Below, piece by piece: positions 43,020 to 55,279 of a stretch of DNA of 64,000 bases; position 1 is the stretch's first letter; each line of letters opens with the position of its first letter. The translations under genes and the position numbers were made by a program. The DNA lies in contig JALMQS010000187.1 of the NCBI GenBank assembly GCA_024734495.1, positions 9,626,769 through 9,690,768 on the forward strand, given 5' to 3'. The DNA comes from Forficula auricularia (taxonomy: Eukaryota; Arthropoda; Insecta; Dermaptera; Forficulidae). The notes under the pieces are model-generated. The model had not been told where the DNA came from. It did no database searches and saw only the letters and a program-made list of their open reading frames with translations.

Positions 43020-44228
43020 GATATAAGCATACTGAATCGGCCCCCAAAGATAATTTAATGATACTTAGGGGATATGTAGGTACTAATAAAATAATAAGAT
43101 CCTGAAAGTTTCAAATCCCTGACTCAATTGGTTTTTGAGAAAAAGCAAAATATGTAAAAACATTCAGGATTGACTGAACCGATTGATCTAAATTTTTAAT
43201 ATGTTTTGAGGACTGATAATAGCTTTTAGGAAAAAAATTATGAGCTCTATAGGTTTATAAGATCCTTGAAAAAAAATTGTTTTTTCTTTTAATTTCAATT
43301 TTTAACCATGATACAATTTTGGCACAATTATGAAACTATTTTTTTTTCAAACCTTATCTATTTCCCTATAATATTAGTACCTTTTCAAATTTTGAAAAAA
43401 GCTACGCCATAGTAGAAATAAATAAAAACCATTTTTTTTTTTTTTAAATAATCAAATGAAAGCTTAAAACATATACCTACCTACTTATAAAAAAAAAATG
43501 GTTTTTATTTCTTTCTTCCAAGGATCTTATAAACCTATATAAAGCTCAAATTTGTTCCCTAGAAGCTATTATCAGTCCCCAAAACATATTAAAAATTTAG
43601 ATCAATCGGTTCATAAGATCATGAGAATTTTTTTTTCTGTTTTTTACATATTTTGCTTTTTCTCAAAAACCAATTGAGTTAGGGAGCTTATTATTTTATT
43701 AGTACCTACTTATCCCCTAAGTATCATTAAATTATCTCTCGGGGGCCGATTCAGTAAGCTTATACCCCTATGCCCTTTGTAGGTTAAAATTTTATTTTTA
43801 CTTTTCGACTTATTTTGTCTAGTTCTAAAAGAATCCGTCGTCAGATAGTGAGTGCCACACGGAACCCGTGATACTACGGTTTCCGTGGTTTCTATAAAAA
43901 ACAATTGAAAATAAAATAAAATAAATACAAAAAACAGTATTTTTTAAACTATATATCTCAAAAACTAAGCGAAATCTCGAAAAATGGCATTCTTCATTTT
44001 CGTCTTAGTTTGAAGAGTACTATAAGAATTCATCATAAGATCACGGCGCCAGTTACCGTAGAATCCCCAGAGTGTCTTCTGCTGGAAAAATATATATTTT
44101 TTTAAATTTATTTATAACGAGACTAGTTTCGAGGTCAAAATTTATTTTTCCAGTACTCTTTTATTGTCTCCTTTAAGTGTATATCTCTACCATATTTATA
44201 AATAAACAAGTAACTCAAATTATTATAA

Positions 44229-45985
44229 TAGGGTATGGTCTAGTATTGTAATCGTGCATGAAAAATGTGTTTTTTTCCTTCTTTTTTTCGAAATATCTCA
44301 AAAACGGCTGAAACTATTTTGATTAAAAAAATTGAACGAAATCATGGAATTTCGCTCTACAAAAAGCCCTAATAAGTGAATATCGAAAAAATTATATTTT
44401 TCGAGATAATAATTGTTTTGTCAAAATGTCTGTTAGTCTGTCTGTTAGTTAGTCTGTGCGTTACCAAATTTTTGTGAACGAGCTAGCTCAAAAACTAGTA
44501 TGAATATTTCACACGTAGTTTTGGTCCATTGAGATTAAGATCTGATTAGATTTTGGCATATCGACCCAAAATTAAAGGGGGTTAAAAATTAAAAATCTAG
44601 GCTATTTGAGCAAACTCAACCAAATTTTGTATACATAATCAGTGGGACCCGGAGTCTAAAAATGCAAAAACTAACCCTCTCCCTATATGATTATAAATAA
44701 TTTTATTAAATCTATATATATAAAATTAAGGTTTTGTCTGTACATTGCTCCAAATCACGCCAAATTTTGGTTGCACACGTTTCAAGCAAAGTTATGAACG
44801 AAAGCACTCTCAACAAAATTCGCTGTTTATCTGTCTGTCTGTCTGTCTGTTTCAGTGGTTTCCTGCGAAAAGTTGCTCACGATTCACGTCAAAATGGCTC
44901 AAGGGATTATTATGAAATTTCATATTTGTATCAGATGTCTTCTAACTTACGTTTTTAGCTATATAATGTTTTGATATTTTGACCTCAAAAGGGGGTTTGG
45001 GATGCTCACGAATGAAAATTATCAAAACTCCTAAACTATTAACTCTACGGCAAATTTTATGATGAGCAAAAGTTGTAGGGATGTTTCTGACAACTTTTGT
45101 TTAAAAAAATTCTCCAAAGGGGAGGAGGGGAGGGTGAAAAATATGTAAATTCTTGCTCTTGGACCAAACTCAACCAAATTTTGTATACATAATCTGTGGG
45201 TCATTAGAAGGCTAGAAATGCAAAACACTGGGTGCGGGGGTGGGGGGTTATGGCATTGGGTGCGCTTGGGGGTGGAGTGTAGGGTCCAGGGGCTAGGAGA
45301 GGGTCGAGGGCATGGAGGGTGCAAGTTTGGTGGAGTGGTGGGTTCAGGTGAGGGTCCAGTGGTGGGGGTCCGAGGCGGGTGGGGTGCAGGATGAGTGTTA
45401 AGAGGTAGTAGTGTGGGGCGGGGGTTGGGCACGGGTGCATGGTGCGGGGTGTGGGGGTGCTGGGTGAGGTTTCGGGGGGGTGTGGTGGGTGAGGTTGGGG
45501 TTCCTGGGTTGGGGGTCCGAGGTGGATGGGGTGCAGGATGGAGTGTTGGAGTACTGGTCTGGGGCGGAGGTTGGGCACGGGTGCATGGTGCGGGGGGTAG
45601 GGGTGGTGTTTGGGTTTCCGGGAGGTGTGGTGGGTTGGGGGTCCAGGGGCGTGCCCTGGCTAACAAAGGGCCGCCGAAGGCGGGCCTGTGCAGCTAGTAT
45701 TAAATATAAGTGAGGGGCCATGTTGTATGGTAAACTCAAGTGGATGGCCACATCAGAACACGTCAGCTTATTTATTTGAAATATTTACTAAATTGACTTT
45801 ATCTTTATGAATCAACATGACTTCACATTAAAAACATTATTATTTGCCCATAAAATAGTTAATATTCTTCTTTTTTTTTATTTGCTGAGGCTTTGTTAAT
45901 TTTCATCAAAACAGATGATCATTTGATATTTGTCACGATACTCTTTCAAAGATTTATGTTTGCATATCAATTTTTATTTTTATTA
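44229..45985 (+). repeat. dispersed repeat split by Helitron copy 2
   Basis: 44229-44710 and 45698-45985 together match the intact family member; the Helitron-like element occupies the gap. Confidence 0.7.
44711..45697 (+). mobile_element. Helitron-like element, copy 2
   Basis: Starts TCTATATATATAAAATTAAG and ends with hairpin GGCCGCCGAAGGCGGGCC and CTAG before T. It splits a dispersed repeat whose uninterrupted copy lies near 8960-9050. The heptamer TATTAAA borders both sides, which Helitrons should not duplicate, so the insertion mode is uncertain. The 45225-45660 part is a G-rich, C-poor tract. Proline-rich open frames on the other strand are artefacts. Confidence 0.65.
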
Positions 45986-46164
45986 CTTTACAGATGATAA
46001 ATGTTATGGCTTTTTTAAGTTCATAAATTTGTATTTTAATTATACTAATATTATTTTTTCTCTTCCTTGTTTCCCATCTCACCCCCCGTTTTGTTTCACC
46101 TTCCTCTACAACATTTGGTCCCCGTTTAGCCAAGTTCAATTTCAGTTAATTAATTCTAATTAAC

Positions 46165-46385
46165 CGGGTGAGGATTTTTGGCACGGCGAGGCATTGACCC
46201 TGCTACTGGAGTATGCACGTGCGATTTTTTTCTTCTGGCCTCGAGGTGGGAAGGGGCACAGCCCCTGTCCCCCTTGGAGACTACAAGGGGGCCTCCTTTG
46301 AAGGTTCATGGCCGAACAGAAGAAATGCAAGCGCGCCTGATCGGTAGGCCACCCAACTAACAAGAATCTCGCGAACAGGAAAAAC
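46165..46385. other. GC-rich island of unknown class
   Basis: Abrupt composition change with hairpins (GGGGCACAGCCCC). Frames are open on both strands but show no recognised domain. Could be a SINE or LINE tail. Confidence 0.3.
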
Positions 46386-47390
46386 GAGCAACCTTCCCAT
46401 TTCAACACATGATATTTAATTTTCACACAATAAATTAATAAAAACACTTTAATATTCTGCTTGGCTGGAACTCGAAATAATTTTTTTTCTCTTTTAATTT
46501 GTATAATTATGTATTCGGAAACATCAAAGATCCAGTTTGTAGTTGAGAACGGTTGAACGAAAATGGAATTTTCATGATGTTAATTAAATTAAATCAATTC
46601 AAATTTATTCTTTGTTCCAAACTAATCATCAAATAAGTCGGCCAAGTGCGAGCCGGACCCGCATACCGAGAGTTCTGAGCCTTATATCTTACTAAATATT
46701 AATGTAGTTGTATCACCAAATGCATTTTCTTAGGATTGTTTTGAAATTTAGACAGATTATTTATTATTATTTAAATTCTTCTGCATCGATTGTATGAACA
46801 ATATAGTTCCGGAGATATTAAATTCCAAAGATACAGTTTTTTAGACTCTTATACATTGCACTATACGTGATATCGGAAACTTTACATACATATTTCATTA
46901 TAATTAAGAAAATCTTCTTACTATTGTTATAAAAAACTAAACCAACATTAAACAATAACTAAAAATTTTTTAAGAAAATTTTCATTCATAGTTACAACAC
47001 AGTTTCTGATATAATAATTAAGTGCATGGAGCACCGAGCGATGGTCGGTAACTTTTTGCCTCTAAATAGCTTAAGTTTCAAATTTCAAGACTCTTCGACT
47101 TACCGAAGACGATATATGAATGATTAAAATATTTATTTTACGACACTCCTAATTTACAACCCCTTCCTTTAATTCAATCGGATTAAAATCTATACACGAC
47201 TTTAAAAAAATCGTTAGTGCTGTTTTAAGAAAAAAAACGAAAATTTTTTCATGTAAATGTCCAGTTACGCTGTTCCAATTTCAACCAAAATAATTTTATA
47301 ATAAATGCAAAGATTTAAGCATCTTTTGAGTGTCTTTTTTTGGAAAAAAAAGATGGAAATTATTTCAAAAATCAACCCAGACCTATAATA

Positions 47391-47783
47391 TTATTAAATG
47401 AATTTACTTTTAAGGACCAATCAAGATTTTAGAGAAAATATTTTACATTGCATATCAGAGTGGTTCGTCCCCTTGTAAATCGAACCCAAGCGCTAACTAG
47501 CTCTGGCCCCGTTAGCCAAACCTTTAAGTCAAATCGCTCTCTGACATGCAACATATATAAAAATTATAGCTAAAGATTTTTCACTCCCTTCAACTCAAAG
47601 GAAAAAGCAAAAAATCAGACTAAACTGAAAAAAAGTTGTTTATCTTAAAGGTTTGGCTAACAGCCCGGCAAGCTAGTTAGTGCTTGGGTTCGATCCCTAA
47701 GGGGACGAACCTCTCTAATATACAATCTAAAAATATTTTCTCTAAAATCTTTGATTGGTCCTTAAAGTAAATTCATTTATCAA
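47391..47783. repeat. foldback with tRNA-like heads in both arms
   Basis: Both arms carry a tRNA-like stretch, best at 47643-47702: TTTGGCTAACAGCCCGGCA followed by GGGTTCGATCCC. Upstream about 100 bases are shared with 6160-6270. Confidence 0.72.
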
Positions 47784-48690
47784 AATAATTTTACTTGCTC
47801 TTTAACTAGCGCCTTCAGCGAATTGTTGATTTTCGCCAATAAAAACATTTTGTAGAGAACTAAAATGTATATGGTAGAGGATGTTCATAATAAGATATAA
47901 CTTACTAAAAGTGTATTTAACGATAATTTAATTTCTCTACAAAAATGATATAGTCAAATTTGTAAAATAAATTATTTACAAGATATGGGCGTTAAAAGTT
48001 TATTTAATATGAAAATTAACATATGGATCTCATTGACAATAATTATGTAAATTTTTATATTCAATAAACTTTCAACTCTCATAAATTCTAAGCCATTAAT
48101 CGTATAAATTTGACTCTAAATAACCTTTTTTGAATTTTCAATGGCTTAGCGTAAAAAAATCCTTGCTGAATTATATAACTCTTTTGGAATATAAAACTTG
48201 AGCTAATAAAATTAAACCACTAATAAAACTAAAAGGTCTCATTCATAATTAGCAATAGCATCGAATTTCGATAAGACTATTAAAATGAAAAAATCCAGGG
48301 GTTTAGGTACCGCTATAACAGTTGTAGCAATAATACAGGACCCCCGAGCTAGAGGGGCCCCAATATACGTAATCAAAAAATCGAAAAATGTTATCCTATA
48401 ATTAAATTAAAAATTCATAAGTTTATTTTCATCGATACTGTAATAAATAATTAATTGTATATATTTTTAAGTCATATTGATAAAGTCCCAGCATTAATGA
48501 ATGAATAATAAAAATCCCCACGACGCACAGTAGTTTAGAATCCAAAAAACGTGATCGAACCCTCTAGCTCTTTCAATAGTTGACCAAACGAGGTGAAAAT
48601 TTAACTACAGTGGCTTCAAATCATGTAGAATCGACTGATGAAAAAAATTTGGTTCAGCTTAACATTTAGGGGGTCCAAAAGATCGAGTAT
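47784..48690. other. AT-rich stretch, nothing recognised
   Basis: No exon, RNA gene or repeat boundary could be supported. Confidence 0.35.
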
Positions 48691-48850
48691 TTCAGACTCT
48701 TATACATCGCACTATACGGAATATCGCAAAGTTTACATACATATATAATTATAATTAAGAAACTCTTCTTACGATTGTTATAAAAAACTAAACCAACATT
48801 AAACAATAACTAGTAAATTTTTTAAGAAAATTTTAATTCATAGTTACAAC

Positions 48851-49242
48851 CTTAGACCATAAAAGCCTATAGACATGCCCTGGTGGCGATTTGGTGAGGC
48901 CAACATCACCTACAGATGACGTCACGTCCAATAATCGCAAATTAATATTAAATTAATATACCAAAATATGTATTTATTTTTTTAACAAAATGTTTTATTT
49001 TCTATATTTAAATTACATATTTTTTATTTTTACAATAATTCGGGCATCGAGCAACACTCCCTTCCCATGTCCATATATACCCCCTAAGGTTCCCCCTTCC
49101 CAATAAAAAAGAATCATTGAAATCGGACAATAAACAAAGAAGTTATGCGAGAACGTGACGTCATCTGTAGGTGATGATGGCCTCACTTCACTCTGTGTTG
49201 AGAGTAGCAGATATCTATGTCTATAGGCTTTCATGGTCTAAG
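48851..49242. mobile_element. hAT-like MITE with CTTAGACCAT ends
   Basis: Inverted repeats of roughly 80 bases (CTTAGACCATAAAAGCCTAT at the left; complement at 49213-49242, with CTACAGATGACGTCACGT further in) are flanked by GTTACAAC at 48843-48850 and 49243-49250. It interrupts a dispersed repeat whose other copy is at about 46840-47020. Its interior carries a fragment of the GAAATCGG repeat family. Confidence 0.88.
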
Positions 49243-49250
49243 GTTACAAC

Positions 49251-51230
49251 ACACTTTCTGAGATAATAAATAATGAAATATTTATCTAATCCAAGTAGGA
49301 AGGGATTACACTAATAACAAGCTGGCAACAACGCATTTATTTAATCCTAAAAAGTGTACTAAAGTTGGTTAACTTTAGTACACTTTTTTGACGTTTTTTC
49401 GATTCAGCCATTGTCGCAATAGCTTTCAATCGCTTATTAAGAGCTTTTTGTTTTATAAATCTCCCTTTTTAATGTACTTTATCTGAGATTTCTATGATAA
49501 AATATTAACAAGCTCGGACAGTGTTGCCAGATTTGTCAAACGAGCAGTTTGTTGTACGGGATTGGCTAGTAGTGGTACATAAACAGCAAAAATTTTGGGC
49601 TTATGAATTATGAATCTTTATTGTCTGTACTACATATATACTCTAGAATTAACTTATTTCTACTATTGTCGCGATACAACTACCTTAACTCTGGCTGCAA
49701 TTAAAAATAATATTAATATATCGCTTTTAACTAATGTAAAAAATTACTAACTTACGCTCGGTCCGCTAGGTACTATTGTTTTAATGAACAATCCCCCCCC
49801 CCCCATCCGAAAAAAACTCGTAAATATGAATGATTGTGGCCCAGATTCCCTTGCCTTTATCGTGAACCGGCCCTTGATCGCTACTAAAAGCGATAGGGTT
49901 TCCCTTTCGAATGGCATCTGAAAACACTTTCTTGGATAGATTCTTGTTAGAAGAGAGGTCACCGATCTCTGAAGGTCGCCATCAACATTCGCAAGGTCGC
50001 ATCAGTCGCAAAACATCCATAAAATATACTAGTTTATGATCTTTTTCTTACTTTCGCATCTTTACTATCAGCAATGAGAAGAACAATAAAAAATAATCAT
50101 CAGAGAATTAAAAACTAAGAGTTATTTCTTAAAGGAATATCTTCTTCACAAAGAAAGAAAGAATTTATTAACTATTGTACTAACAGATATTTAAATATCC
50201 ATATATCCATAGACCAGAAGTGTTTAAACCCCATATAAAAATAGGTAAAAAAGTTTTCTAAATTATCATGATCAAAGTATGATAATATGTTGTAATAAAT
50301 AGTACTCTAATGTGGGAATTTCTTAAAGTCTCCCAAGTACGAGTCTAGACTCAGGCCCGAGGGGGGGGGGGGCACACCTGTTTAATTTGCCCATAGCGCC
50401 ACGAGGGTTAAAAACGGGCCTGGTCAGACTCCATACCAAGGATTTTGTACTTTGTATTTTACAAAAACTTGAGATGTCAAATTCGTTTTTATTTTAGAGA
50501 ATTTGTGGAATTTTTTAATAATGTCAAGTTATGCTACACTTCAACGCTGATTAATTAATTAATTAATTAATTACCATAATTCTTCTCAAAGGGATCTTTG
50601 CAGGAATACCCCACGTCCTATACATAAATAAAAAAATATTTTTTATTTATACCCCAAAAAAATTCGACCATCCCCAAAATAATCATTCGATTAAAATTTT
50701 GATACAATTATTTGGGAATATAAATTCATAAAACCTGTGAATTTCAAGTTTTATCTTATTTAGTTAAGAGCTACAATATTCCTATTTCGTTTTACTTTTG
50801 AAACAGAATCCAAATACCATGAATTTCTTACCTTACAGGGTTAGCATAAATGAATGACCAGATTTTAAAAATTTATATTTTCAAAACTGCCTAAGTATTA
50901 CACATAATATAATCACTCATTCATGAAAATAAATAAAAATATTCCAAGTTTTTATTTATTTATTTAGTTTCAAATTCGTCAGCTGAGAATTGGAGTGATC
51001 CAAGTCCACATATCCTTATTTTGAAAAATTAAAGTTGAAAGTTTTCAGTTCCTGTGTTTTTAAATCGACATAGTACATTTATTACAGTGAGTTTTAGAAG
51101 ATACACAACTAAAATTACTATGGGACCAAGTGGGACTTGTGGTTCATTTTGTAAAAAATAAAGTCTTGTACATTAAGAGTTAAAAAAATTTTAAAAATGG
51201 ACTTGGACTTCACTCTTATTCTCAGCAGAC
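49251..51230. other. AT-rich stretch with minor repeats
   Basis: 50356-50430 may be a tiny hAT-type MITE (CAGGCCCG and CGGGCCTG ends; flanking octamers match six of eight). 50975-51075 matches 16100-16211. A minus-strand frame at 49747-49962 has no recognised domain. Confidence 0.35.
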
Positions 51231-51232
51231 TA

Positions 51233-51400
51233 ATTGCCGATGTGTGAACCTTTCTTATAAAGACAAACATCTAATCTGTAATCAAGTTCGTTCCACAAAT
51301 TTTGCAGTTTCACATTGTCAACGGTTCTTAAAATGCAGCCCTGATGCGTGTTCTTCAAGTTCACTGGATGTTTTCGGCATTGGTGGTTTATAAACAAGAT
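51233..51400 (-). pseudogene. transposase C-terminal remnant (Tc3/mariner superfamily-like)
   Basis: Minus-strand translation ends LQNLWNELDYRLDVCLYKKG and SHIGN then stop, preceded by TVDNVKLQ. The W-x-E-x-x-Y-R-x-D-V-C-x-x-x-x-G-x-H-I pattern matches the C-termini of an arthropod Tc3-like transposase group. The rest of the gene is absent; a foldback fragment follows upstream at 51425. Confidence 0.45.
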
Positions 51401-51652
51401 CTTTGATATAACCCCATTAAAAGAATTCACAAAGAGAAACAAAGAGGTTGTCCTCTGCTTGATGCAAATAAACATATACACATATATATATCAAGATGAT
51501 ATATCTGTATATATATTATTTATTTGTTTGAGACTATAGCTCTCGAAGACTTGGTCTTCATCATCAGTCTCTCTTCAATTATAAATGTTTTTCGTGGAGT
51601 CAATATCATATGGATATTGAAAACTTGGTGTTCCTTCGTCACCGCTGGAAGG

Positions 51653-52183
51653 CTAGGAACCAACAAAAAAAAGTTTTTTTTTGTTAGTTCCTAGCCTTGA
51701 AAAAATGTAACTAGAAAAAACTGAATATATTGTTGAAAAGAACATAAAATATATTTTTTTTAAATTTGTTTTAAACATTATATCAGATACAAAAAAAGGA
51801 GGGGGGGGGGTAAAAATGAAAATTCTAGCCCTTTCGGCCAAACTCAACCAAATTTTGTATACATATTCTGTGGGCCCCCAAAAGGCTAGAAATGCAAAAA
51901 CTAACCACCCAAAATGGGGGAGGGTCAAAAAATGAATATTCTAGCTCTATTGACCAAACTCTACCAAATTTTATATACATATTCTTTGGACCTCCAGAAG
52001 GCTAGAAATGCAAAAACTAACCAAATTTTGTATACATAGTTGGGTCGAAAGGGCTATAATTTCATTTTTGACCCCCCCCCCCTTTTTTTGTATCTGATAT
52101 AATGTTTAAAACAAATTAAAAAAAAATATATTTTATGTTCTTTTTCAACAATATATTCAGTTTTTTCTAATTACATTTTTTCA
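51653..52183. repeat. hairpin plus inverted repeat holding tandem repeat units
   Basis: 51653-51697 is a perfect hairpin (GGCTAGGAACCAACAAA). 51700-51795 and 52075-52183 are inverted arms ending in G and C runs; between them lie two direct copies and one inverted partial copy of the AACTCAACCAAATTTTGTAT repeat. Confidence 0.75.
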
Positions 52184-53247
52184 TTTTTTATACCTCTTCA
52201 AAATGTGGTAGATCTTTATTCCCCACCCTGTAGATTACCTATTAGGTAAGGTTCCCACTTTGAACATTTGTAACTGAAACAAAAAATTTGGAATTTTTGA
52301 TGAATTTCCATTTATGACTGATTATATTTTCTGTAATATGTAGTTTATCAAAATTTTTTATAATTGGCTCATTCATTTATGCTACTAACACTATATATCT
52401 TCCAAAATTCTTGACTTATCAATTCCGTTCTTTTTGACTTCAATAAGAATATAAGAAATGGTTCTATTTGTAGAATTTTTCATAATTTTAAGTCCCTATT
52501 ATCAGGGCTCTAGTGGAGGAGTATACTAGTATGGCGGCGTATACCCTGTGGTTTGATCTGAGCAAATAGCGTATACTCTAATTGAAAATTTAAAAAATTT
52601 TGAGATATTAACTTTTTAGGTAGATTTCGAAGAAATATATACATATTGCGCCCACTCTCAAGGTGCGACTTCCGGAAAATTTCATCATAGTTTTTTCCGA
52701 TAATGTCCCCTAGATACCAAAACCAGCCTCCATTCTAAAGTTTATATATATATATATATGGGGGGGGGGGGTATGTATCGCAATTTTGTGGGTGCGCTGC
52801 AGGGCGCAACGCTCAACCGATCGCAATAAAATTTGGCACAAAATTTAGTCTTGATGTAAACAAGAACTAAATAGTTTTTGGTGACTTCAGCCCCAAGGGG
52901 GTGCAAATGGTGGGGGTTGAAATCTTAGAAAAATCATAACTACGTTAATATGAATGATACCAATTTGGTTGCAAATAGCTAATATTCTACTAATTAACCT
53001 TTATAACTTGTGTCTGAAAAGTTTTTGATAGGAGCAGTCTAAAGGGGGTAGAGCCCCTTCGAAATCTACCTCTTCCTACGGCTTGCCGCAGGGGTTTTTG
53101 AATATTCACATAAATATTTTAAATTATTTCAATTTGAAATATTGTTCTTCTTAAAATTTCATTCAATTTGCTTTTAAAAATGATAATTAAAAAAAAAAAC
53201 ACCCTTCTAAAAATTTTATTTTATTATTTTATATATAAAGCGTATAC

Positions 53248-53423
53248 CGAGGGATGAACCGCGATTGGAATTAGGTTTACACCGTCTTTGGAATTATTTG
53301 GAATTACTTTGGAATTCATTAGGTAATTTATTGTATTCTATTGTCTTCTATTGTCTTCTACTTGGAAATGAAAGTGGAAGTGGAAGTAGGGGTACACGAT
53401 TTTAGGTCGCGGTTCACCCCTCG
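53248..53423. mobile_element. CGAGGGGTGAACCGCG MITE, copy 2
   Basis: Same ends as the copy at 42774, flanked by GCGTATAC at 53240-53247 and 53424-53431. Interior repeats are of the type TTTGGAATTA plus TATTGTCTTC units, different from copy 1. Confidence 0.9.
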
Positions 53424-54202
53424 GCGTATACCCTCTGATTTGTACAATCCATATACCATATATCTTAGATACAAGTATCATACTATATATAATAGCCTAG
53501 ATTAATTTGCAGCAACGCTCAGAGAATGCTGCCGACAAGAAGCGCAGATGCCGTCGGTATATTTACGGTATATTTGTGGCAAATTTGAAATATAATTGTA
53601 ATTTGAACTCTAATTTCGAAATGAAAGACTGGAATTGATTTTAAATTAAGAAATATTAAATATATTGATAATTATTCCTCCCCCCCTCCTCACCACTCAA
53701 AAATTAAATATTCAATTTGCTTTTCTTTGCGCACAGAAAACGAAATTAATCACATCTTATTTGATTTATATTTTATATATTATTTGTTGATTTTTTAATA
53801 ATTTGCCACTTTTTTATAATTTTTTAAAAATCTAAATTTTGTAATTCTAATTTTTTGATTTTTACAAAATTGAACGACTTAAGACACACATGCCGGAGTT
53901 TCTTATGGCAATACTGGATCAGGCTGTCATATCGATTATCGATCCCAAATTTAAAAAAATGATATAATATAATTCTCTTCCTCACACGATCCCACTTATT
54001 TAAATAAATCTATTTCCACACCAAAAATATCACAATGCTGTAGATTATAGAAAAAAAAATACTTCCAGATTCATATCTAGAGCCTCATTTCTGTAGCTGT
54101 TTCAGGACGAAAATGAGGCGAAACTTTTAAGAGACTATGTATTTTCGGGAGTTTACAGGTATACATTTGGAGTGTGGTTATTTAAGAGGAATCAAATTTT
54201 TT

Positions 54203-54285
54203 GACCGAGACGCTGCCCGCCAGGGCACCAGCCCGGAGGGCTAAGCTTCGAGGGTGTGCCAAAGGCACGCACGAAAAGCTCGTGT
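54203..54285. other. run of consecutive short GC hairpins
   Basis: Successive stem-loops: TGCCC-gcca-GGGCA, AGCCC-gga-GGGCT, GTGCC-aaa-GGCAC, CACGA-aaagc-TCGTG, within about 80 bases in AT-rich surroundings. Possibly the 3' end of another Helitron-type element or a structured RNA. Confidence 0.35.
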
Positions 54286-54289
54286 GATA

Positions 54290-55049
54290 AAAGTTTCTTT
54301 GATGACAAAAAATTCAGCTTAATTCTATTTAATGAGATCTTTACAGGGATATTTTAGAAACAATCCATTAATTACGCTACTACATGTCATTCAAATTTCG
54401 TAGTTTTTTGACCTCTCCTTTTTCCCTATGTCCAATCGGGTATTTGAATCCATGGGAAATAACAAATAAAATATGATGATGAAGGTCAAACCTTTGAAAT
54501 TATAGTCCCTAACAAATAAATTCTATATAAGTATATGTTTATTTGGATCAAGCAAAGGACAACTTCACTGATTTCTCTTTATGAATCAACAACTCTCGAC
54601 ATAATAAAATCTTTTCAATTAAAAATCCCGTTTGAATATTTTGCATAGATTTTAAATGAATCGAATTGAAATGTAGATGCTTCTGCTCTTATTAAGATTT
54701 CAGCTAATAGCTAATGATTTACTGCTGTGTGTGTGTTTGACTCGGTGTGGTGTTTGGAATGGATGGCTGATTAACTTGGGATCGTGAGTGAGTAAATGAA
54801 GCCTGGCTCATTGTGCGACGTGATTGTTATGCAAAAAAGACCCCTTGGGTCTTTGCCCCCTTCGCTCTGATGAGACTCCCGTTACAACTGATCGAAATCT
54901 TCTTCCACCGATCGTTTGCGAATTCCCCATCTCTTTTGTGTTAGAAAGAGAACCAGTTTTGCACACACAGTTAACTAAAAACTAGGATCGAAGAAGGAAG
55001 ATCTAGCGAATTAAAATAAATAGGAAATTTGGTGACTTAGATAATATCT
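54290..55049. other. stretch with a GC-richer segment at 54700-54960
   Basis: 54700-54960 is less AT-rich than its surroundings and non-repetitive here. Possible promoter or 5' UTR on either strand, but no start codon, exon or core promoter can be defended. Confidence 0.25.
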
Positions 55050-55279
55050 TCGCCTTAGAGTGTAAACCTGCTAACTCACAACAAGGATATTTTACAGGGT
55101 AAAGGAAAAACAAACAAAATTTAATATTGTTGCTATGGAAAGAAACTATTTTTCACATTTTATGATAGTAATTTTAAGCAGTTTTACTTGGACGATGCTG
55201 TATCTCTTTTTCTTTCGAACGGTATTAATATGTCACATTTGATAAAAAATGGAGTTAGCAGGTTTACACTCTAAGGCGA
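55050..55279. mobile_element. MITE with a perfect terminal inverted repeat of about 27 bases
   Basis: CGCCTTAGAGTGTAAACCTG continuing to GCTAACTC at the left is matched exactly in inverse at the right end. The roughly 175-base middle is AT-rich and non-coding. The ends are self-complementary at the border (CG), so a target duplication cannot be read with certainty. Confidence 0.65.

Larger units (their letters stand above)
42755..43785. repeat. palindrome interrupted by a MITE
   Basis: Arms contain GATACTTAGGGGATATGTAG and ACTGAATCGGCCCCC with inverses at 43690-43770; the centre is near 43440. The left arm is split by the MITE at 42774-43019. Confidence 0.82.

Noticed and set aside
42642..43047. 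Open frames with repeated KYFQ or YLEIF units
   Set aside because: Artefact of the 20-bp minisatellite in the MITE.
45031..45751. Proline-rich open frames up to 211 codons on the minus strand
   Set aside because: Produced by the G-rich tract inside a Helitron-like element, open in several frames at once; likewise 5538-5869.
49747..49962. 71-codon minus-strand frame preceding a GTAAGT
   Set aside because: Would be a possible upstream protease exon, but phase and content do not fit and a C run interrupts it.
54700..54960. Promoter or first exon of a gene
   Set aside because: Only a composition change; no defensible start codon, splice site or core promoter.
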